A stretch of 44,461 nucleotides of DNA from an uncultured Streptococcus sp. (GCF_959025735.1 NZ_CAUFJQ010000002.1:1-44461), one strand, 5' to 3'; counted from the stretch's first letter, positions 1 through 8,223 are shown. The notes: generated by a model from the letters alone, not told the origin. Numbers and translations are program-made.

Positions 1-9
1 ATTATACCA
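1..9 (-). promoter_or_regulatory. extended -10 promoter for a gene left of the window
   Basis: Read on the minus strand these bases are TGGTATAAT, a perfect extended -10 (TGnTATAAT). The upstream 17-18 bases give no good -35. It would drive a minus-strand gene starting outside the window. This is a motif match only. Confidence 0.4.
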
Positions 10-149
10 TAAATAGAGGTAAAAAGCGAGGTTTCTCTCTATATTACAGAGAAGAAAGACCACTAAAAAGCTCTTCCTCCGCTTCACTACTTTGTAAACA
101 AGGTTTACAACTGTGTAAATAGTAACAACAAATTTCAATCCATAAAATT

Positions 150-174
150 GAGGCTGAAACATCATCTCAGCCCC
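150..174 (-). terminator. terminator downstream of mnmG
   Basis: GGCTGA (152-157) pairs with TCAGCC (167-172). On the minus strand the stem is followed by AATTTTAT. It lies just past the mnmG stop codon. Confidence 0.6.
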
Positions 175-180
175 ATTTTA

Positions 181-2091
181 TTAGTGGTTTGCTTTGTTTT
201 TGGAGATGCTCCGAGATTTACCTTCCAAGTAAACCATTAAAATAGAGATATCCGCTGGATTGACACCTGAGATACGACTTGCTTGACCAATCGTTTCTGG
301 ATTAATTAATTTAAATTTTTGACGAGCTTCGGTTGCGATGGAGTCAATATCATCCCAGTCAATATTCGCAGGAATTCGTTTTTCTTCCATACGCTTCATT
401 TTTTCGACTTGGTCCATTGCTTTTGAAATATAGCCTTCGTATTTAATTTCAGTTTCAATCAATTCAATGATTTTATCATCCAGTTCTTCAGCTGCAGGAC
501 CGATAAATTCTACTACATCTTGGTAAGAGACTTCTGGTCGTCGCAAGAATTCTTTAGCAGTGACAGCATCTGTCAATGGTTTAAAGCCCATTGCAGCAAC
601 CTTTTCATTGGTTTCCTTTACAGGCTTTAACTTAATGCTATCTAAACGCTTCATCTCGTTTTCAAACTGATACTTCTTGGTTTCGAAACGTTGCCAACGT
701 TCATCATCTACCAATCCAATTGCTCGTCCCATTTCTGTCAAGCGCATATCGGCATTATCATGACGCAAAATCAAACGGTATTCTGCACGGCTTGTTAACA
801 AACGGTACGGTTCGATCGTTCCCTTTGTTACCAAATCATCGATCATGACCCCAATATAACCATCACTGCGTTTCAAAATGAGTTCTGGTTTTCCTTGGAT
901 TTTTAGAGCCGCATTGATCCCTGCAATAATCCCTTGACCAGCGGCCTCCTCATAGCCAGACGTTCCATTGGTTTGGCCAGCTGTAAAGAGACCTGAAATT
1001 TTCTTAGTTTCCAAAGTTGCGCGCAATTGATGAGGCAAAACCATATCATACTCAATTGCATAACCCGTTCGCATCATTTCTGCCTTCTCAAGTCCCTTAA
1101 TAGAATGGACGAGATCCCGTTGAACATCCTCTGGTAAACTCGTTGACAGCCCTTGAACATAGACTTCTTCTGTATTTCGTCCCTCAGGTTCTAAAAATAG
1201 TTGATGACGCTCTTTGTCAGCAAAACGGACAATTTTATCCTCAATGGACGGACAATAGCGAGGACCTACTCCCTTTACAACCCCTGTAAACATAGGTGCC
1301 CGGTGTAAATTATTTTGGATAATCTCATGGCTATGCCCATTCGTATAAGTTAACCAACAAGGAACCTGATCCTTTACATAATCTTCATCACGCGATGTAT
1401 AAGAAAAATGATTTGGAGCTTCATCTCCGGGTTGAATTTCCGTTTCGTCATAATTAATTGACGACGCCTTTACACGAGGTGGCGTCCCTGTTTTGAAACG
1501 TCCAATTTCTAATCCTAGCTCTTTGAGATTATCGGCCAAATTGATAGAAGCTAGACTATGATTAGGTCCTGACGAATACTTGAGATCTCCAATGATAATT
1601 TCTCCGCGTAAAGCTGTCCCAGTAGTGACAATAACAGCCTTTGCTCCATATTCTTGGTGAGTTGCAGTCCTTACACCAACAACCTTACCATTCTCCACCA
1701 AAATCTCATCAATCATAGTTTGGCGAAGAGTTAAATTTTCTTGATTTTCAACCGTTTTCCGCATTTCTTTTGAGTAAAGTTCTTTGTCTGCTTGAGCCCG
1801 AAGTGCACGAACCGCAGGACCTTTACCAGTATTGAGCATTTTCATTTGGATGTAGGTCTTGTCGATGTTCTTCGCCATTTCTCCACCGAGGGCATCGACT
1901 TCACGCACGACAATCCCCTTAGCAGAACCACCAATAGAGGGATTACAAGGCATAAAAGCCAGCATTTCAATGTTAATAGTCGCAAGTAAGACCTTACAAC
2001 CCATACGGCTAGCAGCTAGAGAGGCTTCTACTCCCGCATGCCCCGCACCGATTACAATGATATCGTATTCTTCTATAAAGTTATAATTCAT
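181..2091 (-). CDS. mnmG: tRNA uridine-5-carboxymethylaminomethyl modification enzyme MnmG (GidA)
   Basis: FAD-dependent subunit of the MnmE-MnmG complex, which adds the cmnm5 group to wobble U34 of tRNAs reading NNA/NNG codons. The protein is 636 aa, the normal family length. Near the N-terminus is the FAD-binding Rossmann motif GAGHAGVEA, followed by the family signature region MPCNPSIGGSAKG. I start at 2091 because AGGAG lies 7 bases upstream of that ATG; a start 7 codons earlier would overlap the NUDIX gene and has no ribosome site. Only 10 bases separate it from the NUDIX stop, so the two are co-transcribed. mnmA, which thiolates the same nucleotide, is nearby on the same strand. Confidence 0.98.
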   Translation of the reverse strand: MNYNFIEEYDIIVIGAGHAGVEASLAASRMGCKVLLATINIEMLAFMPCNPSIGGSAKGIVVREVDALGGEMAKNIDKTYIQMKMLNTGKGPAVRALRAQADKELYSKEMRKTVENQENLTLRQTMIDEILVENGKVVGVRTATHQEYGAKAVIVTTGTALRGEIIIGDLKYSSGPNHSLASINLADNLKELGLEIGRFKTGTPPRVKASSINYDETEIQPGDEAPNHFSYTSRDEDYVKDQVPCWLTYTNGHSHEIIQNNLHRAPMFTGVVKGVGPRYCPSIEDKIVRFADKERHQLFLEPEGRNTEEVYVQGLSTSLPEDVQRDLVHSIKGLEKAEMMRTGYAIEYDMVLPHQLRATLETKKISGLFTAGQTNGTSGYEEAAGQGIIAGINAALKIQGKPELILKRSDGYIGVMIDDLVTKGTIEPYRLLTSRAEYRLILRHDNADMRLTEMGRAIGLVDDERWQRFETKKYQFENEMKRLDSIKLKPVKETNEKVAAMGFKPLTDAVTAKEFLRRPEVSYQDVVEFIGPAAEELDDKIIELIETEIKYEGYISKAMDQVEKMKRMEEKRIPANIDWDDIDSIATEARQKFKLINPETIGQASRISGVNPADISILMVYLEGKSRSISKNKANH

Positions 2092-2101
2092 TCTATTTCT
2101 C

Positions 2102-2557
2102 CTATTTTTCAAGATGGATGTGTCGTAATTTTCCGTCCCAGTCTGGTAGGGCTGATTTTAAAAAAGCCGGTTTCAGGTCAACAGTATGTAAATCATCTAA
2201 AGCAATCCAACGACAAGGTAATTGCTTTGTATCTTCCTGCATGACCAAAGGTGCATCTTCCAGTAAGTCCACCAAATAATGAAATTCAATGTTATGGTAG
2301 TGGATTCCAGCTTGTTCAAAGTGATTTTCAACCACGAAAGCTAGTGGACCTGCTTTAGATGTAACACCAAGTTCCTCTTTGACTTCCCGAACTACAGCAT
2401 CTTCTGTAGTTTCATTGACTTGAATAGCACCTCCGATTGTATAACAGCCGTCCTCATCTTCTATGACGAACAAGCGATTATCTTTTACAATCAAAGCAGT
2501 CGCTCTCACACCAAAAACAGTAGAACCTATTTTCGTCCGAAAATCCTGTTGCCTCAT
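2102..2557 (-). CDS. NUDIX hydrolase
   Basis: The 151-aa protein carries a complete Nudix box (G-x5-E-x7-REVKEELG) around residues 42-65, which binds the metal and cleaves nucleoside-diphosphate-linked substrates. The substrate cannot be read from the sequence. AAGGAAG lies 5 bases before the ATG. It is first in a two-gene transcript with mnmG and has its own sigma-70 promoter at 2667-2694. A NUDIX gene next to gidA is also seen in pneumococcus (from memory), so the pairing is old, though a functional link is not established. Confidence 0.9.
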   Translation of the reverse strand: MRQQDFRTKIGSTVFGVRATALIVKDNRLFVIEDEDGCYTIGGAIQVNETTEDAVVREVKEELGVTSKAGPLAFVVENHFEQAGIHYHNIEFHYLVDLLEDAPLVMQEDTKQLPCRWIALDDLHTVDLKPAFLKSALPDWDGKLRHIHLEK

Positions 2558-2666
2558 TATTACTTCCTTTCGAAATCACACAAAAATAGTCAAAACTCTG
2601 AGAAGTGCAGGACAAAAAAGCCTGCAACATCCATGAGCTTTGACCATCATTTCTATTGCTTTTATT

Positions 2667-2694
2667 ATTGTAGCAAATTGAGAAAATTTGTCAA
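2667..2694 (-). promoter_or_regulatory. sigma-70 promoter for NUDIX-mnmG
   Basis: On the minus strand there is a perfect -35 TTGACA (2689-2694), a 16-base spacer and TACAAT (2667-2672). It lies just after the end of the SseB-like gene. The roughly 100-base leader contains an inverted repeat TGCAGG/CCTGCA (2607-2627) with a T-rich loop. Confidence 0.8.
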
Positions 2695-2704
2695 TTTAAA
2701 TATA

Positions 2705-3127
2705 CTAAGACTGACGGATTGCTTCAAAAACTCCTTTGTCAATCTCAACTGGATCAGAGAATGCATCTAGAACAATCCCTCTCACTGGAAACTTTCCTAT
2801 CCTTTCTGCAGTAAATAAACAGTCCGTAAAAGGTATTTGCAGCCAAGAAAAACGATCGTAATAATCTTTAGGAATATCCTGTTCCGTCAAGAAACAAGGA
2901 TAAAAGTAGTCGTCTCCCTTTCGTAGAATATCCGGTTTTAGACGAACACCTTCTTTTTCGTCACTCCCATCCATTAAAGAAGCATTAAAGGGAACCCAAA
3001 CTTTAGATTGCTTCAATTCCCTGAACAAAGCTTCAATTGACTCCGTCGTTTTCTCCCTCAAATACTGTTCCTTATAGTCAGAGATAGTCTTTGTGTTCTC
3101 TATTTTTTTCTTAAAGAACTGAAACAC
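2705..3127 (-). CDS. SseB-family protein
   Basis: The 140-aa cytosolic protein resembles the SseB N-terminal domain: VWVPFNA near residue 43, the FYPCFLTEQDIP-type strand-turn, and a C-terminal GIVLDAFSDPVEID segment, where the family usually has a GVVLNPF-type motif. The biochemical role of SseB domains is poorly known. The start is GTG with a strong AGGAGG 7 bases upstream. It follows mnmA by 21 bases and is probably co-transcribed. The family assignment is from pattern recall, so moderate. Confidence 0.6.
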   Translation of the reverse strand: MFQFFKKKIENTKTISDYKEQYLREKTTESIEALFRELKQSKVWVPFNASLMDGSDEKEGVRLKPDILRKGDDYFYPCFLTEQDIPKDYYDRFSWLQIPFTDCLFTAERIGKFPVRGIVLDAFSDPVEIDKGVFEAIRQS

Positions 3128-3148
3128 TTTCGTTCCTCCTAGAAAATT

Positions 3149-4270
3149 CTAAATATACTGACAAACTTTACCATCCCGATAAGCATTGTCAATCAAGCCA
3201 CCGCCTAGACACTCTTCACCATCGTAAAAGACAACAGCTTGTCCTGGTGTAATGGCTCGTTGAGGTTCTGCGAAAATCACTTCTGCCTTGTCACCTTTAA
3301 CGTGTACAGTCACCTTGGAATCTGGTTGACGATAGCGGAACTTAGCTGTACACTCTAATGTAAACTCTTCTGGCATATCTCGTGTAAAGTGAACTTGACT
3401 AGCCTGTAAACTTGTTGACATCAATGCTTCATGATAGAAGCCTTGACCAACATAAAGAATATTTTGACTGAGGTCTTTCCCAACTACAAACCATGGAGCA
3501 TTGTCTCCACCTTGTTGGCCACCAATTCCAAGTCCACCCCGTTGACCGATTGTGTAATACATCAAACCAGCATGTTCACCCATATCTCGTCCATCAATGG
3601 TCATCATTCGACCTGGTTGGGCAGGAAGGTAGTTCCCTAGAAATTCTTTGAAATTCTTTTCTCCGATAAAGCAAATCCCAGTTGAGTCTTTCTTTTTAGC
3701 TGTTGCCAATCCAGCTTCTTCAGCTAGACGACGAACCTCTGGCTTTTCCAAATGTCCCAATGGGAACATGGTTTTTTGAAGTTGTTCTTGTGACAGTTGG
3801 CTTAAGAAATAAGTTTGATCCTTCCCGTTGTCAACGCCACGTAACATATGGACAATGCCATCCTCATCACGCGACACGCGCGCATAGTGCCCTGTCGCTA
3901 CATAATCGGCACCGAGTGTCATAGCATAATCTAAAAAGGCCTTAAATTTGATTTCCTTATTACACATGACATCCGGATTTGGTGTTCGACCAGCTCGGTA
4001 TTCAGCAAGGAAATATTCAAAGACACGATCCCAGTATTCTTTCTCAAAGTTGACAGAATAGTAAGGAATGCCAATTTGGTCTGCAACCGCTGCTACATCT
4101 TTGTAATCTTCTGTAGCTGTACAGACGCCATTTTCGTCTGTGTCGTCCCAATTTTTCATGAAGATACCGATGACATCGTAACCCTGTTGCTTTAATAATA
4201 AAGCTGTTACAGATGAATCCACACCACCACTCATACCAACAACAACACGTGTTTTCGAGTTATCACTCAT
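3149..4270 (-). CDS. mnmA: tRNA-specific 2-thiouridylase MnmA
   Basis: Forms s2U34 in tRNA-Lys, -Glu and -Gln using ATP and a persulfide donor. The 373-aa protein has the PP-loop GMSGGVDSS at about residues 12-20, the catalytic Cys in the NPDVMCN region (about 103), and the second Cys in STGICFIGEKNF (about 200). GGGAG lies 6 bases before the ATG. It acts on the same nucleotide as MnmG, encoded 1 kb downstream. Its leader carries two copies of a 15-base repeat (separate entry). Confidence 0.98.
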   Translation of the reverse strand: MSDNSKTRVVVGMSGGVDSSVTALLLKQQGYDVIGIFMKNWDDTDENGVCTATEDYKDVAAVADQIGIPYYSVNFEKEYWDRVFEYFLAEYRAGRTPNPDVMCNKEIKFKAFLDYAMTLGADYVATGHYARVSRDEDGIVHMLRGVDNGKDQTYFLSQLSQEQLQKTMFPLGHLEKPEVRRLAEEAGLATAKKKDSTGICFIGEKNFKEFLGNYLPAQPGRMMTIDGRDMGEHAGLMYYTIGQRGGLGIGGQQGGDNAPWFVVGKDLSQNILYVGQGFYHEALMSTSLQASQVHFTRDMPEEFTLECTAKFRYRQPDSKVTVHVKGDKAEVIFAEPQRAITPGQAVVFYDGEECLGGGLIDNAYRDGKVCQYI

Positions 4271-4296
4271 AGATTTCTCCCATCTTTTCGTTTCTC

Positions 4297-4337
4297 ACGA
4301 TTGAAGGTCGTGGTTTGCTTCAACGATTGAAGGTCGT
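4297..4337 (-). repeat. tandem 15-bp repeat in the mnmA 5' leader
   Basis: ACGATTGAAGGTCGT occurs at 4297-4311 and again at 4323-4337, 26 bases apart. Each copy has ACGA/TCGT ends that could form a short hairpin, and CTTCAACGATTGAAG (4318-4332) is itself a 6-base palindrome with a 3-base loop. Both copies fall between the predicted mnmA promoter and its ribosome site. Confidence 0.75.
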
Positions 4338-4351
4338 TTTGAGCAGTTACC

Positions 4352-4380
4352 ATTTTAACACGCTTTATATTAGAAAACAA
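4352..4380 (-). promoter_or_regulatory. predicted mnmA promoter
   Basis: On the minus strand: TTGTTT (4375-4380), a 17-base spacer, TAAAAT (4352-4357). Transcription would start near 4345, giving a leader of about 75 bases. Confidence 0.55.
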
Positions 4381-4417
4381 GCATCTTACTATTCTTTTTG
4401 TTGATCAGGATCGATGG

Positions 4418-4435
4418 GTTTACAAGTCTGTAAAT
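4418..4435. repeat. TTTACA-N4-TGTAAA palindrome abutting the lysM stop
   Basis: GTTTACAAGTCTGTAAAT, directly adjacent to the stop codon of the upstream LysM gene. Near-identical 18-mers are at 103-120 and 15841-15858. Confidence 0.7.
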
Positions 4436-4978
4436 TTAATACCAGCCATTTGCCAACCAGAAATTTTTAGCTGCTGACCATGATCCATAACGGTTGACAA
4501 CATATTGATTGGCCACTTTTTCCTGGTTTGCAGGTGATAAATCACCATTCAAATAAGTGATAGTCAATTGGTAACGACCATAATATTGGCCATTTTGTGC
4601 TGTATAACTACCACTTGACTCTTTTTGGGCAATCCATTCCTTAGCAGCCGCATCTTCCGCACTCAAGCCATCTGAAGCAGAGACAGTAGTTGTTGCTTGT
4701 GTAGTATCAGTTTTACTAGCAGGAGCTTGCTCCGTAGTTTTCTGCGTTGAATTTGCATCTTCAATCTCAAGAACTTGACCAACTGAGATAAGATTCACGT
4801 TACTAATCTTATTTTTCTTAGCAATTGCATCAACCGTTGTGTTCTTCTCTTTAGCAATAGCTGATAAAGTATCACCTGATTTTACAGTATAAGAATCTGC
4901 ATTCGCTACAATTGGAATGAAAAGTCCTGCAAGTAAACTAAGTCCAATCATTCGTTTCATCATTTGTTTTTTATTCAT
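4436..4978 (-). CDS. secreted LysM-domain cell-wall protein (Apf-like C-terminus)
   Basis: The 180-aa precursor has a signal peptide (lysines, then a hydrophobic core ending at VANA, about residue 27), one LysM peptidoglycan-binding domain (about 28-72, with the VKSGDTLSAIAKEK start), a Thr/Ala/Gln-rich linker, and a C-terminal domain with KESSG and YYGRYQL that resembles the transglycosylase-like fold of aggregation-promoting factors. It likely acts on or binds peptidoglycan outside the cell. AAAGGAG lies 6 bases before the ATG. It is a paralogue-like partner of the LysM gene at 7416-8066. A perfect CiaR-type box lies in the divergent gap to sdaAB. Confidence 0.88.
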   Translation of the reverse strand: MNKKQMMKRMIGLSLLAGLFIPIVANADSYTVKSGDTLSAIAKEKNTTVDAIAKKNKISNVNLISVGQVLEIEDANSTQKTTEQAPASKTDTTQATTTVSASDGLSAEDAAAKEWIAQKESSGSYTAQNGQYYGRYQLTITYLNGDLSPANQEKVANQYVVNRYGSWSAAKNFWLANGWY

Positions 4979-5104
4979 TATTATGTACTCCTTTATTGGT
5001 ATACCTCTATACTACACAAGAAATATTTCATATTTATTGAAATAATGTGTCAAATATTTCAGTCAGATGTTAGAAATACTAAAAATCCAGGATAATATAA
5101 ATGC

Positions 5105-5121
5105 TTTAAGCCCCCTTTAAG
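5105..5121 (+). promoter_or_regulatory. perfect CiaR-type direct repeat between lysM and sdaAB
   Basis: TTTAAG-CCCCC-TTTAAG matches the CiaR consensus NTTAAG-N5-WTTAAG exactly. It is about 45 bases upstream of the sdaAB -10 and about 125 bases upstream of the lysM start on the other strand. The -10 expected 10 bases downstream in the activating arrangement is poor (TATTTC, or GATATT at 5130), so the regulated transcript is unclear. Confidence 0.65.
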
Positions 5122-5168
5122 ATTTCTCAGATATTTCGGGAAAAATAGAAGAAATCATCAGCCATATC

Positions 5169-5177
5169 TGATATAAT
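5169..5177 (+). promoter_or_regulatory. extended -10 promoter of sdaAB
   Basis: TGATATAAT is a perfect extended -10 with no recognisable -35. It lies 30 bases before the sdaAB ATG. Confidence 0.7.
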
Positions 5178-5206
5178 GAAGTAAAGTGATCACAAAGGAG
5201 CAGAGC

Positions 5207-5878
5207 ATGAACTCTTTAAAATTCCAATCAGTTTTTGATATTATTGGACCTGTGATGATCGGCCCATCCAGTAGTCACACTGCAGGTGCTGTTCGAATTG
5301 GTAAAATTGTTTCTTCTATCTTTGGAGAGGAACCAAAAGAAGTTGAGTTTCAATTATTTAATTCCTTCGCAAAAACCTATCGTGGTCATGGAACAGATTT
5401 AGCCTTAGTAGCGGGCATCTTAGGAATGGACACAGATGATCCTAGAATACCAGATAGTCTAAAAATTGCACATGAACGAGGCATTCGGATTGTTTGGTCT
5501 ATTCAAAAAGAGAGCAATGCTCCTCACCCAAACACAACGACTATTACTGTTAAAAATGATCATAAAACGATTTCTGTTACTGGAATCTCAATTGGTGGTG
5601 GGAACATACAGGTTACTGAGTTAAATGGCTTTGCTATCTCGCTAAATATGAATACTCCAACCATTATCATTGTTCACCAGGACGTCCCTGGGATGATCGC
5701 TCATGTGACAGAAGCTCTTTCTCGCTATGATATTAACATTGCACAAATGAATGTGACGCGGGAAAAAGCTGGAGAAAAAGCGATTATGATTATAGAAGTT
5801 GACTCAAGGAGTTGTGAAGCAGCTATCGACGATATCCGTAAAATTCCTCATCTTCATAATGTCAACTTTTTCAAATAA
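5207..5878 (+). CDS. sdaAB: L-serine dehydratase, beta subunit
   Basis: Partner of SdaAA in the iron-sulfur L-serine deaminase that converts L-serine to pyruvate and ammonia. The 223-aa protein has the conserved IGPSSSHTAGAVRIG segment near residues 15-29, and a C-terminal ACT domain starting near TIIIVHQDVPGMIAHV, which usually senses an amino acid. I choose the ATG at 5207, with AAAGGAG 7 bases upstream, over the GTG 7 codons earlier. The next gene starts 9 bases after the stop. Confidence 0.96.
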   Translation: MNSLKFQSVFDIIGPVMIGPSSSHTAGAVRIGKIVSSIFGEEPKEVEFQLFNSFAKTYRGHGTDLALVAGILGMDTDDPRIPDSLKIAHERGIRIVWSIQKESNAPHPNTTTITVKNDHKTISVTGISIGGGNIQVTELNGFAISLNMNTPTIIIVHQDVPGMIAHVTEALSRYDINIAQMNVTREKAGEKAIMIIEVDSRSCEAAIDDIRKIPHLHNVNFFK

Positions 5879-5887
5879 GGAGTTCAT

Positions 5888-6760
5888 ATGTTTTATTCAA
5901 TTGTAGACCTCGTAGAACAAGCAAGCGCGCAATACGAAGGAAACGTCGCAGAGTTAATGATTGCGACTGAATTTGAACTAACTGGTCGTGAACGAGAAGA
6001 AGTCCTACGATTAATGACCCGTAATTTAGAAGTGATGATTGATTCTGTAAGGTTAGGGTTAAATGAAAACCACTCTCGTAGTGGGTTAACCGGTGGGGAT
6101 GCCGCAAAATTAGATCGCTATATCAAATCAGGAAAAACGTTATCTGACTTGACCGTCCTAACCGCAGCGAAGAATGCTATTGCTGTCAACGAACACAATG
6201 CTAAGATGGGACTGGTCTGCGCAACACCCACTGCAGGATCTGCTGGCTGCCTTCCCGCAGTTCTCACTGCAGCAACTCAAAAATTAGGGTTAAACCGTCA
6301 GCAACAACTAGATTTTCTACTGACAGCTGGAGCTTTTGGTTTAGTCATCGCCAATAATGCTTCTATTTCAGGTGCAGAAGGTGGTTGTCAAGCAGAAGTT
6401 GGTTCTGCTTCAGCTATGAGTGCGGCTGCATTGACACTTGCTGCTGGAGGAACTCCTTATCAAGCGAGTCAAGCAGTCTGTTTTGTCATCAAAAACATGC
6501 TTGGGCTCATTTGTGATCCAGTAGCAGGACTCGTGGAAGTTCCATGTGTCAAACGAAACGCAATGGGAGCCAGCTATGCCTTCATTGCTGCTGATATGGC
6601 CTTAGCAGGTATTGAATCAAAAATACCTGTTGATGAAGTGATTGACGCCATGTACCAAGTTGGTTCTAGTCTTCCGACTGCCTTTAGAGAAACAGCTGAA
6701 GGAGGATTGGCAGCAACACCAACCGGACGTAGATTACAAAAAGAGATATTTGGAGAATAA
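5888..6760 (+). CDS. sdaAA: L-serine dehydratase, iron-sulfur alpha subunit
   Basis: Catalytic subunit of the [4Fe-4S] L-serine dehydratase. The 290-aa sequence has the conserved TPTAGSAGCLPAVL segment near residue 115 and CDPVAGLVEVPC near residue 208, which supply cluster cysteines in this family. AAGGAG precedes the ATG. It forms an operon with sdaAB (9-base gap) and the HAD gene, whose ATG comes 1 base after this stop codon. Confidence 0.97.
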   Translation: MFYSIVDLVEQASAQYEGNVAELMIATEFELTGREREEVLRLMTRNLEVMIDSVRLGLNENHSRSGLTGGDAAKLDRYIKSGKTLSDLTVLTAAKNAIAVNEHNAKMGLVCATPTAGSAGCLPAVLTAATQKLGLNRQQQLDFLLTAGAFGLVIANNASISGAEGGCQAEVGSASAMSAAALTLAAGGTPYQASQAVCFVIKNMLGLICDPVAGLVEVPCVKRNAMGASYAFIAADMALAGIESKIPVDEVIDAMYQVGSSLPTAFRETAEGGLAATPTGRRLQKEIFGE

Positions 6761-6761
6761 C

Positions 6762-7391
6762 ATGCAAGCCTTATTTTTTGATTTAGATGGAACATTAGTT
6801 GACAGTTCCAAGGGAATTACAGAGAGCTTTCAACATACATTCGATACTTTGAAGGTTCCTCAACCCGATCTCAAAACCATCCGTAGTTTTATGGGACCAC
6901 CTTTGATTTCTAGTTTTGAAGCTACCCTTCCTGAAACTTTGGTAGATCAAGCCGTAACTATCTATCGCCAGTATTATCATGAAAAAGGTCAATACAAATC
7001 AACTCTGTTTCCTCAGATAGTAGAAGCTTTGAAAGCATTACAAGACGAAAACATTCCTCTTTATGTAACTACTTCAAAACATGAACCGGTTGCTTTACAG
7101 ATGTGTCAAGATTTAGGTATCGCTAAATACTTTAAAGGAATTTATGGATCAAATTCAGATCGTATCCACAAAGCCGATGTCATTCGATACGCCTTGTCAA
7201 TCAATGACCTTCCAAAAGAGGAGACAGTGATTATTGGAGACACAAAATTTGACCTCATTGGAGGTCAAACAGTGGGCATAAAAACCATGGCAGTCACTTG
7301 GGGATTTGGAGATCTTGAAGAGCTACTTCTTTACTCACCAGATTTTATTTGTCACTCTCCACTTGATATTCTTGAGACATTAAAAAAATAG
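6762..7391 (+). CDS. HAD-superfamily phosphatase (subfamily IA)
   Basis: The 209-aa protein has motif I DLDGTLVDS at residues 7-15 (nucleophile and acid/base aspartates), motif II in VTTSKHE, and motif IV IIGDTKFDLIGG. The helical cap between motifs I and II is type C1, like phosphoglycolate phosphatase and PpaX. The substrate is unknown. TGGAGA is inside the end of sdaAA, so the two are translationally close. The stop codon lies inside the 17-bp-arm terminator shared with the converging LysM gene. Confidence 0.9.
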   Translation: MQALFFDLDGTLVDSSKGITESFQHTFDTLKVPQPDLKTIRSFMGPPLISSFEATLPETLVDQAVTIYRQYYHEKGQYKSTLFPQIVEALKALQDENIPLYVTTSKHEPVALQMCQDLGIAKYFKGIYGSNSDRIHKADVIRYALSINDLPKEETVIIGDTKFDLIGGQTVGIKTMAVTWGFGDLEELLLYSPDFICHSPLDILETLKK

Positions 7392-7417
7392 GTTTACAAA
7401 TTGTAAACCTATTTTTT
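7383..7417. terminator. bidirectional terminator with 17-bp perfect arms
   Basis: The left arm (7383-7399) and right arm (7401-7417) are perfectly complementary, separated by one base at 7400. A- and T-runs flank the GGTTTACAA/TTGTAAACC core, so it works on both strands. It embeds the stop of the HAD gene (7389-7391) and reaches into the stop of the converging LysM gene (7416-7418). Confidence 0.85.
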
Positions 7418-8066
7418 AATAACCCCAAGCTGATAAACCTTGTGAGCTATATGCATTGTATGCAGACTGGATTTGATCATCAACTGTTGCAGTTGAACCC
7501 CAACCTGGCATTGTTTGGAACAACCCACTAGCACCAGAAGCATTTGCTGCATTTACTTGACCATTTGATTCACGGGCAATAATTGCTTCCCAAGTAGAAG
7601 CAGGTACGCCAGTCATTTCAGCCATACGAGCAGCTGCATAAGATCCTTGTTCTCCAGCAGTATTCCCATTTGGTAGAACAATTCCACCATTTGTTGATTG
7701 TGCAGAAGTCACTGCAGCATTTGCTGCATAAGTTGTTTGTTTTTGAGCAGTTTGTGCTGTTGCAGTTGCTGTAGGTGCACTTTCAGCAGGTTTTGCTTGC
7801 TCTTGTGGAGCAACTTTATCAATCATAGATTTAGAACGCTCACCTAACTCAATAATTTGTCCTGCATAGATCAAATCTTCATTAGTCAGATTGTTAGATG
7901 CAATAATATTTTCTACTGAAGTGTTATTTTCTAGTGCAATTTTTGATAGAGTATCTCCAGACTTCACTTCGTAAGTTTCAGCATTCACTGTAGCAATACC
8001 AGAAATGAAAAGTGATGCTGCTGAAAGTAGGGAAGTGACTGTCCATTGGAACTTTTTACTGTTCAT
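7416..8066 (-). CDS. secreted LysM protein with SLT-like C-terminal domain
   Basis: The 216-aa precursor has a signal peptide ending near VNA (about residue 29), a LysM domain (YEVKSGDTLSKIALENN onward, about 31-75), an Ala/Thr/Gln-rich linker, and a C-terminal lysozyme-like domain with WEAIIARESNGQ (candidate catalytic Glu) and SGASGLFQTMPGWG. It probably remodels peptidoglycan. The start at 8066 has AAAGGAG 10 bases upstream; an upstream ATG would precede that site. The promoter region carries two copies of AAATGTTACA. Confidence 0.9.
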   Translation of the reverse strand: MNSKKFQWTVTSLLSAASLFISGIATVNAETYEVKSGDTLSKIALENNTSVENIIASNNLTNEDLIYAGQIIELGERSKSMIDKVAPQEQAKPAESAPTATATAQTAQKQTTYAANAAVTSAQSTNGGIVLPNGNTAGEQGSYAAARMAEMTGVPASTWEAIIARESNGQVNAANASGASGLFQTMPGWGSTATVDDQIQSAYNAYSSQGLSAWGY

Positions 8067-8108
8067 GAATTCTATTCTCCTTTCGAACATAATTCTATCA
8101 TACACACA

Positions 8109-8149
8109 AAATGTTACAGTTTATTGTAGAATATATTACAAATGTTACA
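8109..8149 (-). promoter_or_regulatory. repeated TGTAACATTT boxes upstream of the second lysM gene
   Basis: AAATGTTACA (minus: TGTAACATTT) occurs at 8109-8118 and 8140-8149, 31 bases apart (three helical turns), with a related ATTACA at 8135-8140. The half-sites recall WalR TGTWAH boxes, but the spacing does not fit the 11-base WalR period, so the regulator is uncertain. Confidence 0.4.
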
Positions 8150-8169
8150 AGAATATGTGAATTTAATGT

Positions 8170-8195
8170 AAAAAGCGCTTTGTATAGCGCTTTTT
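8170..8195 (-). terminator. terminator of the yfmF-ecfT operon
   Basis: AAAAAGCGCT (8170-8179) and AGCGCTTTTT (8186-8195) form a perfect 10-bp stem with a 6-base loop and flanking T-runs, 28 bases past the ecfT stop. It would also work on the other strand. Confidence 0.85.
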
Positions 8196-8223
8196 CCTTA
8201 TTTTTGAACCAATACAACTAGCT

